A program made the translations under genes and the position numbers. Positions 12,880 through 26,000 of a DNA stretch of 64,000 nt are shown here, piece after piece. Under the pieces are notes generated by a model that saw only the letters and a list, made by a program, of their open reading frames with translations, was not told the origin of the DNA and did not search any database. The DNA is taken from assembly GCA_032718475.1 (NCBI GenBank), contig JAUCBJ010001802.1, positions 1 through 64,000 of the forward strand. Reading direction: 5' to 3'. Positions within the stretch are counted from its first letter, which is position 1. Each line of letters begins with the position of its first letter. The stretch is from Nemertoderma westbladi. Its lineage: Eukaryota > Xenacoelomorpha > Nemertodermatida > Nemertodermatidae.

Positions 12880-13484
12880 GTAAGTAGACGTAAATTAAGT
12901 TTGTAAGCACTTTTCTGTTATATTTATTTCGGCATTAATCCAAAATGTAATAGGGTTGGTGCGCGAAAAAATACCGGTCAGGCAATCTGCCGAGTTTACA
13001 ATTGTGAACAACATTATATCAATGTTCATTACCATGAATTTAATTAATTATAGAGTCAAAAGATGCGCAAGACTCCCCGCTTTCAATTGATATAAGCCAT
13101 GTTTGAAATGATTGAGATTAAATGTGTATTTGAATGGATCTAAAATCATCCTCCATAGAAACCAACATAAGAAATTATCAAAGCACTGCGTAGTGACGTC
13201 AAATATGTAGTCAAATATGTAGCAGCCAATCACAGCTGATTTTCAAAATTGGCTTCCCGCGTTTACTTAAACCCGCAATTTCCACGTGTTTTTACAAAAC
13301 ACACCCCGCCACTCGATTCAGGGCACCTTGTTACCTTATTCAACTGTTTCTAGCCCGTCAATTTTTTCGCGCACCGACCCTATTCTTAATCAATATCCTA
13401 ACCATATTATTTTGGATTCTATATTACTTTGATTTGACCCAGAAAAGTATAAATATTTTTTAGCGGATCATATTTATTTATTAA
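12880..13484. other. CELSR intron, 5' part
   Basis: AT-rich non-coding sequence. No gene or repeat was recognised before the SINE. Confidence 0.6.
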
Positions 13485-13749
13485 TTCTTCGTAAAAAAAA
13501 AACAAAAGCAAACAGTCGGCCGAAGCCGGAGGCGACCCGAAGGCTCCTCTTTCGATAGCTATTACCCGAAGGTAGGGGTTGGCGCTACTCCTATCCCAAG
13601 ATTTGCTCCCAGTTATTTAACTGGTACTCATTTTATCGACCCCAGTGGATGAAAGGATGAGTGGACCCTGGCGGGGCTGATCCTACAACCAATAGATTGC
13701 AGGCCCGGCGATCAACCAACTGAGCTACCCCGCCTTCCTTTTCTTCGTA
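13485..13749 (-). mobile_element. tRNA-derived SINE with 9-bp target-site duplication
   Basis: The body is 13,494-13,740, read on the minus strand. It starts GGCGGGGTAGCTCAGTTGG (A-box) and has a degenerate B-box-like GGTTGTAGGATC. GGCGGGG can pair with CCCCGCC 65 nt in. An unrelated body and a T-rich 3' tail follow. Both ends are flanked by the direct repeat TTCTTCGTA (13,485-13,493 and 13,741-13,749), the hallmark of reverse-transcribed insertion. The SINE is non-autonomous and needs a LINE partner. Confidence 0.85.
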
Positions 13750-14846
13750 CATTTGATAATTCTTCGTATACATTTGCATAAACAACCCATACAAGACAAG
13801 GTACAGTCCGGAAGAATATATTATAGCGAACTAGTGATTGATGTTCCAAATTAATTTAATTAATTGTATACTATACAATAAATAAATACAATTTACACTT
13901 CCCTAAATAAATCAAAAATATATTGTACTCTAAATATATCAACAATAATTGTTGCATCGATACACCATATCCTGGAATATAATAATTAATTCAGGGACCT
14001 GCACCCCCCCCCCCCCCCCCCCCCCCCCCCCATTATACATTTATTTTGCTTCGTCGATGTTGAACCAGCCGTACTGCACTTATTCGTCAACCTTAGTGAT
14101 CCATGTGTACTGTTGGATAACGGTGGAGAGATTCAGAGATTCCAAATATATAACAATATCCAAATTTCATTGAAGAAATTTCTGCATTGAACGTCATGCA
14201 TTTCTTTCATATACTTGATTGTGTTTGTCTTTCAATTATTAACAGTAAAATTAAATATTCTAGGAAAAAAGTTGTTCATACATAACATAATAAAATTTGG
14301 TGTATTTATGTGTATTTATTTAGAATAAATGGTCCCCATCGGATGCAAAACCATGCTTCTTTCAAACCCCCTTATCTCAGCTATTTATGAATTTTAAAGT
14401 TCGTTTTATAAATAAATATTGTATGTAGTTAATCGTTTTATAGTAGTTAAGTTTGTTTTATCTCCGTTTTATGGGCACTATACGTTTATTTACGCAACTA
14501 CGTTTCTATTCGCTATAAGTTTAGCTTCCTCGCCCTGTAATATATGAATATGAATAATACAGTACCTATTTAAGCATGACGATATGCTTTTGCTATCAGG
14601 CTATGATGGCATTATCATCTTCCGTGATTCCCGTTATATCTGTAGTCACAACAACAACAATCTACTAACAGTCGCCCCCGCACCCCGCAGGCGGGTCCGC
14701 CTATTGCAGTATTGCTGCACGCACAGATGCGCGAGCTGCTGTGTCTGTCTACCGGTAGTACCGTTACCGGCGTTACCGTACCTACCGGGTTCTGCTGTAC
14801 TGTGCTGTACTTTGCAGGACATTGCTTTCGCCGTGAGGACCAGCCA
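13750..14846. other. CELSR intron with poly(C) run
   Basis: Non-coding. It holds an uninterrupted C run of about 28 nt at 14,004-14,031. From about 14,670 it becomes GC-richer with repeated ACCGGTA/GTTACCG words, possibly the start of the KIAA2013 upstream region. Confidence 0.55.
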
Positions 14847-15017
14847 GTGCATAATCTTGTACTTTGGCAGCCTCATGGAGTAAATAAGCATGGTGGACAG
14901 CCCATGACTTTCTTGAGACGCATCTTAAAGGACACTGGCCTTAAAGATGCGGATGATCTAGCAAATGTCATGGGTAATAGGGAGTTGTGGCGGTGCAATT
15001 TTGTTGACAAGCCGGCA
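14847..15017 (+). pseudogene. LINE reverse-transcriptase C-terminal relic
   Basis: The open frame here reads VHNLVLWQPHG ... GGQPMTFL, then ILKDTGLKDADDLANVMGNRELWR. The pattern (RGRP)xxTFxxxLxxDTGL ... ELxxxMxDRxxWR is the typical C-terminus of many animal LINE reverse-transcriptase proteins. No catalytic RT segment is present, so this is a 5'-truncated 3' end, as is usual for LINEs. It lies about 300 bp upstream of KIAA2013 on the same strand. The match is from memory of the motif. Confidence 0.6.
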
Positions 15018-15316
15018 CAGCATTCTTAAAAATGCAGCTGCAATGCAGCATGCCGATCCTAGTAGTAGCTGTACTGTGTAGTGTAGGCGTACTGCAGTAC
15101 TGCCAGATTGCTGGACTGCTGTAGGCCTACTGTAATAACTGAATACGAATACGTGAATACTGGGGTAACCAATACAGCAATATGCGGTCGGTCGAAGCGT
15201 CGAACCTGATACCGGTCTGCCGGTAGGCCTATGTATTAAAGACACGATCAGACGATTTGGATTTAGTCTATTAAACCTGTAAACAGTTAAATAATAATTA
15301 ATAAACTCATCGATCA
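15018..15316 (+). promoter_or_regulatory. Presumed promoter/5' UTR of nested KIAA2013
   Basis: The 300 bp before the KIAA2013 start have many palindromic CTGTAC/CAGTAC words and two TAGGCCTA octamers (15,122 and 15,224). No TATA box stands out. The promoter role is inferred from position only. Confidence 0.3.
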
Positions 15317-17209
15317 ATGGTATATCTGTCAATGGCGAGATTTTTCACGTACATAAACCTGCAAACTATTAGAAACCGACGAAATATTATCATCGGTGTT
15401 TTGTTTCTTCTACTCCTTATTTACTTAATGCCGAATATATTTCGTTCGACAAAATCTTATCTGGGAATTTCTGCGAGTTCAGAATGTCTGACGAAGTTTG
15501 TCGCTTCGGAAAGTTGGGACGGTTTGGTAGCGGATGAGAAAGCGACCTTATCAACCGCGGAGGTCCCTCTCCTCCCATATCTAGGCAACGGACGACTCGG
15601 TTTCGGTTTATCCCGCGACAGTAAGCTGTACCTCCACGATCCCGGTGAGGGGGGCGAGCACTTCTACATAGATTCCGGGTTATCGCCTCTAATTAACATT
15701 ATGGTAGAATCCGGAGTGGGTTCTCGTAGTTTATCTAACGACGCGTGGGCTCTCAACATCGAATCCGCTTTCGGCTATCGGTACGTAAGTTACTCGCAAC
15801 TTGATTGTCTCACAGTAAAACAGAAGATATTCGCTCACCGAACCAAATCCTCCCTAATTGTCCAACGATTTTCCATCTACAACTACAGGGATACCCGTAC
15901 GTTGTCGGTTAAACCCGCTCTATCCACCTCGCCTTCCGACCTGACCGGTCGTTTAGGTTTAGCCGCGGATCCGGCCCCGTTAGCGGTAGCGGACTCGCAA
16001 GGTAAAGCCGTCAGTTACGTCGTCTACAAGGGAATCCTCCCGGCGGCCGAGGCGGGGGCCGATCGCGCGGTGCCGGTGTGTCTCGCGGTCCCTAAACCCG
16101 TCGTCGAGATGAGCGAACTCCCTGGGAATCCGATCGGAACCACCGAGTTCACGTTCGTCTTGGGCGTTCAGTACGGGGCCATTAGTTCTAGAACTTCTAT
16201 AACGGAGGAAGCGGTAGAGGATTGTGTGACGCGACTAAAAGAAGAGATAGAGTCTGGGATTAAACTGGTCACGTTGGAAGACAGCCACACGGAGGCGTGG
16301 AGGAGTCTATGGAGGAGTCGGTTGCACGTGGGACCGAGTAGCGAACCAGACGCCCCGAACTCGTTCGTTACCCAGTACACCATATACAACATACTGAGTT
16401 CGGTGGAGTCGCCTCTCCTAGACGTGGACGAACTGACGACCACGCGACGCGAGGAACTCGTCCGGTTGCTAAATAACCCGGAGACCTGCTTCCGGGGGCA
16501 TCCCACGGTGGACGCGGTAGCGTTGTGGCGCACTCCCGCCACCGTGGCCGACGTCCACCAACTGGTCCGGCTGTGGACGTTGACTTTGGAGAAACACGGC
16601 TGTTCGAAGATCCCCGAGTTGGGCGCCTCCGGTATGATGGAGGCGATGGTGCTGAGTTTCGCGTCGTTCACCTTCACGCAGCACCATCTCGCGCTCACCG
16701 CTGACCCGCACTACTTCCATCGCGACATCCGCCTGCGACACGTTAACTGCGAGGGTTGCTACATCCATCTGAACATATCGCTTCTCGCGGACGGCACAGC
16801 TAGTCTCAACGTATCCGCGGAGAGTTGCGAACTGCAGCTGTTCGTCTGCGGCGGCGGGTGTCTCGATAAACCGCTCCCGTTGGACGTCGAGACTTTAAGC
16901 TTCCCGGTTAAGGTAACGCGGCCTCTAACCGCGCTGCTTTACGTCGCAAAGAGCGAGAAACATTTACTGGAACTTAAGAGCGCCTTGCACATTAGGGACC
17001 TCGTGGTGTTCCACGCCAGCGGTTCCGGCTCCAATCTCGCGCTCAATATATTCTGGGTTTGCGTTGCGGTTATAGTTATATCGTTCCACGGGTTCCTCTT
17101 GGTTCTCGTGGTTCGGGAATGGCGCGGCAGCCGCAATGTGGTTGTTGATCTGCCCAGTTTGTACCGAACCGGTCGTCCACCACGTAGGAAACTCCAGGGC
17201 TGGATTTAG
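15317..17209 (+). CDS. KIAA2013: KIAA2013 orthologue, intronless and nested in a CELSR intron
   Basis: A 630-residue protein, close to the 634 residues I recall for human KIAA2013, a conserved membrane protein of unknown biochemical function. The N-terminus has a short basic segment and a hydrophobic signal anchor (about residues 25-41). A long lumenal or extracellular part follows, then a second hydrophobic segment near residues 580-602 and a short basic tail. The best-matching region is LWTLTLEKHGC ... LGASGMMEAMVLSF ... HLALTADP ... IHLNISLLAD, which aligns with LWRLTLQKRGC ... VGAPGILQGMVLSF in human. Met6 (15,332) is an alternative start. The gene lies inside the 8.1-kb CELSR intron on the same strand and has no introns. 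Confidence 0.9.
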   Translation: MVYLSMARFFTYINLQTIRNRRNIIIGVLFLLLLIYLMPNIFRSTKSYLGISASSECLTKFVASESWDGLVADEKATLSTAEVPLLPYLGNGRLGFGLSRDSKLYLHDPGEGGEHFYIDSGLSPLINIMVESGVGSRSLSNDAWALNIESAFGYRYVSYSQLDCLTVKQKIFAHRTKSSLIVQRFSIYNYRDTRTLSVKPALSTSPSDLTGRLGLAADPAPLAVADSQGKAVSYVVYKGILPAAEAGADRAVPVCLAVPKPVVEMSELPGNPIGTTEFTFVLGVQYGAISSRTSITEEAVEDCVTRLKEEIESGIKLVTLEDSHTEAWRSLWRSRLHVGPSSEPDAPNSFVTQYTIYNILSSVESPLLDVDELTTTRREELVRLLNNPETCFRGHPTVDAVALWRTPATVADVHQLVRLWTLTLEKHGCSKIPELGASGMMEAMVLSFASFTFTQHHLALTADPHYFHRDIRLRHVNCEGCYIHLNISLLADGTASLNVSAESCELQLFVCGGGCLDKPLPLDVETLSFPVKVTRPLTALLYVAKSEKHLLELKSALHIRDLVVFHASGSGSNLALNIFWVCVAVIVISFHGFLLVLVVREWRGSRNVVVDLPSLYRTGRPPRRKLQGWI

Positions 17210-18125
17210 TTCGGCTTTATTTTTTATATCCCAGATGTTTTTACTTGAAAATCGTATTAAAGGGTCTCCGATTCGGTTGCCCAAGTTACGTCGAGTCCGT
17301 GGCCAGTCTGTGGCCGGAGATACCCAGTTCGTTGTTTTACCATTTACAGATAAGTTGACGTTGGATTTTAAGTACCAAATCGTATATTGCTGAGATTATT
17401 TATAACTTTTGTCCTGCCCAATCCGTGTTGGTGCGTAGAATATAGAGAACCCTAGTTAATTTGGTATCCGTAACGTTCGTACGTACGTATTTTTTTATAA
17501 ATTTGTCTTCGTTTATTTAATTTAAAACTTCATTTTGGGTTGTACGATTGTAGGTCTAATAGGTTTGTGATCGGGTCAACATTGCAATATAGCGATTGGA
17601 TTTTGTTTCTGTTTTTCTGTTTAAAGACAATAAGTACTGCGGTGTTTAATGGAATTTCGTTTGATGGCCAGTATATTTTTACAGACTATGTTTGAAGCTA
17701 TAAGAGTTGCCACTTTGGTGCCACTTATTATGGCATAATTTTAATGGGTTTAGGTTAGGTATTACGAAGGTTAGTCATCCCGTCCCCTCTGTCGTTTAAT
17801 TGTTTTTCTCAATTATTTTTGTAGCTATACATTGTATTCAGGCAGGTGCGCCATCGGCCACCTGTAAAGTGACTCAAATTTCCCAGACAGCAACTACCAG
17901 ATCAACTGCTGACCAATAAGATACTTTAACAATGGATAGGAATTAGCCAATAGCAGAATTAATAATTATACGATCATTAAAGTACACAAATTATAACAAT
18001 GTGGGTTAACCCTGTAATAAAGCAATCGTTATGTAAGTCTTTACAGTCAATTTCACGAAATGAGACCTTCGGTTCTATTTATCTACGATATAATAAGGGA
18101 GAAAGCAATACTCCCCTTTAACAAA
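17210..18125. other. KIAA2013 3' flank within CELSR intron
   Basis: AT-rich. ATTAAA at 17,256-17,261 could be a weak poly(A) signal for KIAA2013. No other feature was seen. Confidence 0.45.
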
Positions 18126-19676
18126 GAGATTGTAATTATAGAGGTATAGCGCCACGGGGAGATTGTAATTCTAGAGTTATAGCGGCACGGGGAGATTGTA
18201 ATTCTAGAGTTATAGCGGCACGGGGAGATTGTAATTCTAGAGTTATAGCGGCACGGGGAGATTGTAATTCTAGAGTTATAGCGCCACGGGGAGATTGTAA
18301 TTCTAGAGTTATAGCGCCACGGGGAGATTGTAATTCTAGAGTTATAGCGCCACGGGGAGATTGTAATTCTAGAGTTATAGCGCCACGGGGAGATTGTAAT
18401 TCTAGAGTTATAGCGCCACGGGGAGATTGTAATTCTAGAGTTATAGCGGCACGGGGAGATTGTAATTCTAGAGTTATAGCGGCACGGGGAGATTGTAATT
18501 CTAGAGTTATAGCGCCACGGGGAGATTGTAATTCTAGAGTTATAGCGCCACGGGGAGATTGTAATTCTAGAGTTATAGCGGCACGGGGAGATTGTAATTC
18601 TAGAGTTATAGCGCCACAGGGAGATTGTAATTCTAGAGTTATAGCGCCACGGGGAGATTGTAATTCTAGAGTTATAGCGCCACGGGGAGATTGCAATTCT
18701 AGAGTTATAGCGCCACGGGGAGATTGTAATTCTAGAGTTATAGCGCCACGGGGAGATTGTAATTCTAGAGTTATAGCGCCACGGGGAGATTGCAATTCTA
18801 GAGTTATAGCGGCACGGGGAGATTGTAATTCTAGAGTTATAGCGCCACGGGGAGATTGTAATTCTAGAGTTATAGCGCCACGGGGAGATTGTAATTCTAG
18901 AGTTATAGCGCCACGGGGAGATTGTAATTCTAGAGTTATAGCGCCACGGGGAGATTGCAATTCTAGAGTTATAGCGGCACGGGGAGATTGTAATTCTAGA
19001 GTTATAGCGGCACGGGGAGATTGTAATTCTAGAGTTATAGCGCCACGGGGAGATTGTAATTCTAGAGTTATAGCGCCACGGGGAGATTGTAATTCTAGAG
19101 TTATAGCGCCACGGGGAGATTGTAATTCTAGAGTTATAGCGGCACGGGGAGATTGTAATTCTAGAGTTATAGCGCCACGGGGAGATTGTAATTCTAGAGT
19201 TATAGCGCCACGGGGAGATTGTAATTCTAGAGTTATAGCACCACGGGGAGATTGTAATTCTAGAGTTATAGCGCCACGGGGAGATTGTAATTCTAGAGTT
19301 ATAGCGGCACGGGGAGATTGTAATTCTAGAGTTATAGCGCCACGGGGAGATTGTAATTCTAGAGTTATAGCGCCACGGGGAGATTGTAATTATAGAGTTA
19401 TAGCGGCACGGGGAGATTGTAATTCTAGAGTTATAGCGCCACGGGGAGATTGTAATTCTAGAGTTATAGCGGCACGGGGAGATTGTAATTCTAGAGTTAT
19501 AGCGCCACGGGGAGATTGTAATTCTAGAGTTATAGCGCCACGGGGAGATTGTAATTCTAGAGTTATAGCGGCACGGGGAGATTGTAATTCTAGAGTTATA
19601 GCGCCACGGGGAGATTGTAATTCTAGAGTTATAGCGCCACGGGGAGATTGTAATTATAGAGTTATAGCGCCACGGG
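18126..19676. repeat. 33-bp minisatellite, 47 copies
   Basis: A very homogeneous tandem array of 1,551 bp, exactly 47 units of 33 bp, built on GATTGTAATTCTAGAGTTAT plus AGCGCCACGGGGA. Two main variants (GCGCCACGG and GCGGCACGG) are interspersed, with rare private changes (TTGCAATTC, CACAGGG, GCACCACGG). Because 33 is a multiple of three, an 11-residue periodic frame stays open on the minus strand; this is not evidence of a gene. The array lies in the CELSR intron downstream of KIAA2013. Confidence 0.97.
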
Positions 19677-20230
19677 CGTATAATTAGTGGGAGACGCTGT
19701 TCCTTTTCCTCTTATTTTTTTTTTGAATCCGCGTAGATAAGTAAAATACTGTATGTATGTGATTTGGTTGTGGATTTCATTTTATGATAACTAGCTAAAT
19801 CACCTGGGTATCGAATTAAAACAATCACCAAAATTAACCAAACACAGTCCGAGTATTCGAATAAATCCGTCACCGTCGTTAATGATGACGTGTTGTTTAT
19901 TATACAAACAAGATACACCAATACCAACAATGACAAACAATGAATATTAAATTAATTACATTAATTTTCATTAAATACAAAGGAAATTGTTGTGATTTAA
20001 CCTGCGGGGTGATAAGTCTAAGTCTCCCCCCCCCCCCCCTCCTCTCTTCATAAATACTTCTTCGGATTACATTTTTATTGTGCGCGTAATTTTCCACAAA
20101 TCAGCCATCCAAGTCTCGATATATTCTAATAATAAATTTACTACCGAACTACAAGCTTGTAGATAGTAGTCGTTGGAACTCACGAAATATATTAGTAGCT
20201 ATATATGCCGAAGGCACCGCATCCCATTTG
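19677..20230. other. CELSR intron
   Basis: AT-rich non-coding sequence with a C run near 20,025-20,040. Nothing else was recognised. Confidence 0.6.
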
Positions 20231-20391
20231 TTAACGAACAGACGCGTGATTTACGTTTAGTTGGTGGGTGATCTGGGTCCCAGTTAACGAACAGACGCGT
20301 GATTTACGTTTAGTTGGTGGGTGATCTGGGTCCCAGTTAACGAACAGACGCGTGATTTACGTTTAGTTGGTGAGTGATCTGGGTCCCAGTT
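20231..20391. repeat. Three tandem copies of a 53-bp unit
   Basis: Units begin TTAACGAACAGACGCGTGAT and end CTGGGTCCCAG, starting at 20,231, 20,284 and 20,337. They are nearly identical, so this is a recent triplication. Confidence 0.95.
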
Positions 20392-22129
<1,738 letters not shown>

Positions 22130-22720
22130 GAAATATATCGCGAGTAAAAATTTCGAAAATATCGAGAGTAAAAATATCGAGAGTAAAAATATCGCTAGTA
22201 AAAATATTGAGAGTAAAAATATCGAAAGTAAAAATATCACCAGTAAAATAAATTTTCATATTAGCTAGTGTTTTCTAAGGAAGCTAGTAGTGTTTGTTTT
22301 CATGGGTAGCTTGTGTTTTTACAAAAACTATAGCTATTCAAATTTTTTTAAATAAGACAGTATTTATTTTAGTTTCCATGGAACTAGGAGCAAGTATTTT
22401 CGTTGGTAGCTAGTGTTTCATTACAAAAATTGTAGCAAATTTTACTCGCGATATATTTCAAGTCTTGATATTTTTACTCTAGATATTTTTTACTCTCGAT
22501 ATTTTTACTTTCATATTTTTCAACACTCGATATTTTACTCTCGATATTTTTCAACACTCGTTATTTTTACTCCCTATATTATTACTCGCGATATTTTTAC
22601 TTGTGATATTTTGTTAACTCGCGATATTGGCGATATTTGTCAACATGCGATATTTTTCAATAGAACCAAAATTATTGGTTATATGGAATAATATCGAGTG
22701 TAAAAATATCGTGAGTGAAA
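22130..22720. repeat. AT-rich inverted repeat of short tandem units
   Basis: The left arm (about 22,135-22,245) is a degenerate tandem of AAAAATATCGAGAGT. The right arm (about 22,440-22,650) is the same motif in reverse complement (ACTCTCGATATTTTT). The spacer has several copies of TAGCTAGTGTTT. A further pair of direct units lies near 22,690-22,720. A transcript could fold into an imperfect hairpin. The array lies in a CELSR intron. Confidence 0.85.
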
Positions 22721-23053
22721 TAAACGGGCAAAATAAATGATTATTGTTCGGAAAACTGGCGATACAAGTTTAACAAAATCCCTTGATTCGTGATTCCCTG
22801 ATTCGTGTTCGCACTCCATCTAAAACTTAAAAGGTCATTAATTAAAACTTATATAACTAAAATTGTCAATTATCGACTCAGAAATTTAGAAAATGACTCA
22901 TAATTTACCTAATTATTCGATAAATTCTTAATGAGTATGTTTTTGTTTATGTATATTTTTGCATATTGCGTCTCATCAATTCCTAATTTTAATTTAAATA
23001 TTTCGATTAAAATGATATACCATAAATATTCGCTATATTTTGTTTATTTCTAG

Positions 23054-26000
23054 GTGATAATTGCGAGATCGACTTTAGACAAACAATGTGTCGGAGACAC
23101 GGACATCTGTGCCAACCCGATTCCACTTGTATCGATACTCCTATCGGCATGAAGTGTCTCTGTCCTTCCGACAACCACGTTCAACCATTATGTATCCTAC
23201 CGGCGCGCCAATTCGTAGAAGGCGCATTCGCGAGTTTTCCATCTATCGCCACTAGATGGAGCGCGGTAGTAGAACTGGAATTCGCCACAACTCGAGACAA
23301 CGGGCTTATCTTCTACGCGGGAAGTTTCGACGCCACTGATGACTTCATATCCCTCGAACTCGTACATAGTCAGCTGATATTCTCTGTTTTTACCGGCGGC
23401 GATTTGCGGACCCAGGCAGCGACGCGAATGTCCGTGGGTTTATCGGACGGGGAGTGGCATACCGTTACCATGGAGTATAAAGTGAAACAATCCAATGGCG
23501 GTATGTACGGAGTAGTGAGTTTATCCGTGGATAAATGCGACGCCATCTTGTGGACACATGGCGATACTAATCTATCCACAGATCGTTGCTCGGAGACAGC
23601 CAATCACATCGACTCTCGTCTCTCTTTGGACCTGGAAGGACCGGTGTTTATAGGCGGGTTGCGTCGGCGGCTGAGAGACGTGTTGCTGGGCAACCGGATT
23701 CATCACGCTGACTTTGAGGGTTGTGTGCGGAACTTGCGAATTAACCACGCCCCTGTGGATATGGGCCAGTACGTAGCGGAAAAGAACTCACGTCCTGGAT
23801 GCCCCGCAAGGCGGGATTTCTGTTCGACGACGCCCTGCGACCACGGGCGTTGCGTTAACCGATACGATAAGCGGGAATGTCGTTGCGACGACGGTTGGGG
23901 TGGAGAAGGTTGCGATCGGACTGCCTCCCCAACCTACTCCTTCCGTGGATCCGGTCTGCTCACCTACGTCGTCTCACATGAAGTCGAGTTACCATGGCGA
24001 CACGAAATAATGTTCCGAACGACGAATACCAATGGACTAATCCTACACCTTACGTTCGCCTCTTTGCTAAAGTCATCGGGTCTTACAATCGATATAAATA
24101 AACATGGGCTTTTACGATATAGTCTGGACGGTAAAGTGTCCCTAGTGATGGATAGTATGCAAGTTAATGATGGTATATGGCATCACGTAGCCGCTACTTG
24201 GTCCCACACCTCGTTGAATCTCAGTCTGGATTACGGGAACCACACGAAATCGATACGGGTTGAGGGGAGGTGGATAACGTTGACAACAGTGACAGGGTTG
24301 ATGTTGGGGGGCATACTGGAAGAGCACGGCGAGGGGAAGGTGGCAGACAGGCCGTACACTGGTTGCATACAAGGGGTTGTTCTAGAGAATGAGAGGCTGA
24401 GGGAGACACCAAACGAGATAGGGGAAGTGAGACTCGGTTGCGAAGGGGTGGGTCTTGGATGCCAAGGAGTTAACCCGTGCGGTCCGCGGTCAGCTTGTAG
24501 TGAAGTCTGGGGAGGCCGCGATTGTGCGTGCGATCTTGGTTACCATGGGTACCCTGATTGTGTCCACGCGTGTTCCTTCTCTCCGTGTCTCAACGGGGGC
24601 AGTTGTGCTCCGGTTACTTTCGGTTTGGGTTATGTCTGCGAGTGCGCGGTAGGCTGGTACGGACCTACCTGCGAGGTTTCGGTGCCTAGGACCTGCCCCA
24701 ACGGCTCCTGGGGCCACCCCTTCTGCGGACCTTGCCTATGTTCCGTTACGCACTCCTTTGGGTGCGATGCGACTACGGGACAATGCCGATGTCCCGACGG
24801 GAGCTACGAGTTGGAGGGTGAGTGCGTGGATTGCAATTGCTACGTCGAAGGGTCTATCAACTCGGTATGCTCTAAGGTCGGTGGGCAGTGCGAATGTGTG
24901 AGCGGGGTCTCTGGTCGGCAGTGTAACCAGTGTCAAGGTGGTCCGTCCGGGGAAGTCACTAAACGTGGTTGCGTAGCAACCAACAACGTATGTCCGAAAT
25001 CCTTCTTAGGGGGAGTCATCTGGCCGGAGACTTCCTTAGAGAGTTTATCCAAACAGGAGTGTCCACGTGGCTCTTCGGGATTGGCTACTAGATTCTGCGA
25101 TCTTGAGTGGAACGAACCTAACTTCGTGCGTTGCTATTCGGACAAACTGAAACAATTTCAAACGTTAAATTTTACGGCAACGTCAACAGAACAAATGTTG
25201 TATCTAAGCGAAGCCATCCACGGAATTGATAGTCTGCAAGGCGGAGACTTAGTTACCATTACAACGTTATTGACTAAAGTATTGGGGTTTGAGTCAAAGC
25301 AATCAGGACTGAATATGGCGGCGTCTAGGGATGTTATTATAAATGACAATCGGTTTGTAGATAACGTCGTTCAGGTTCTCGATCGGGTAGTGGTAGAAAA
25401 ACACCTGAACAACTGGGAGAATATTAATAAAGGCGATAACCGAGACACTAATATAACGCAGTTGATTCAAGTTGTCAACGAATTTGCCATTAATATTGTC
25501 AACAATTCTGCAATGTCCTACATACAAGAGTTCACATCTAGCAGCGATGGTGTCTTATTTTCACTACACAAACTCACTAACGATCCTATAGAACTGGTAT
25601 TGCCCTTAGGCAATTTATCTTCTAGTGTTTCAATATCTCCGTTTACACAAACATTAGCTTCATCCGCCTCTCCTATAAGAATGTCAAGGGCGTCGCCAAT
25701 GCTAAAGGATGCCCATTACCACGTTATTGTTCTCATTTACAAAGATTTAGGAAAACTTTTTCCTATGAGGAAGGCTTCCACAGTTGATGATGGATATGAA
25801 TCAATGTATTCTAGAACTATTGTTAGCCCGGTGGTTTCTGTGGTATCCTCGCTTGAGTTGAGTCAATCAGCGGCCATTGATGTCTACCTAGAACTGTACA
25901 ACTACTCCGCAACTGGGAACTTAAGCTGCGTTAGTTTCGACCTGGGTGGCACCGACAGATGGAGTGCTACCATGGGCGAGTGCAACCTAACCAACATCAG

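Noticed and set aside
18136-18960. Minus-strand 274-residue frame with an 11-residue repeat
   Set aside because: A consequence of the stop-free 33-bp unit; no flanking coding sequence and located in an intron.
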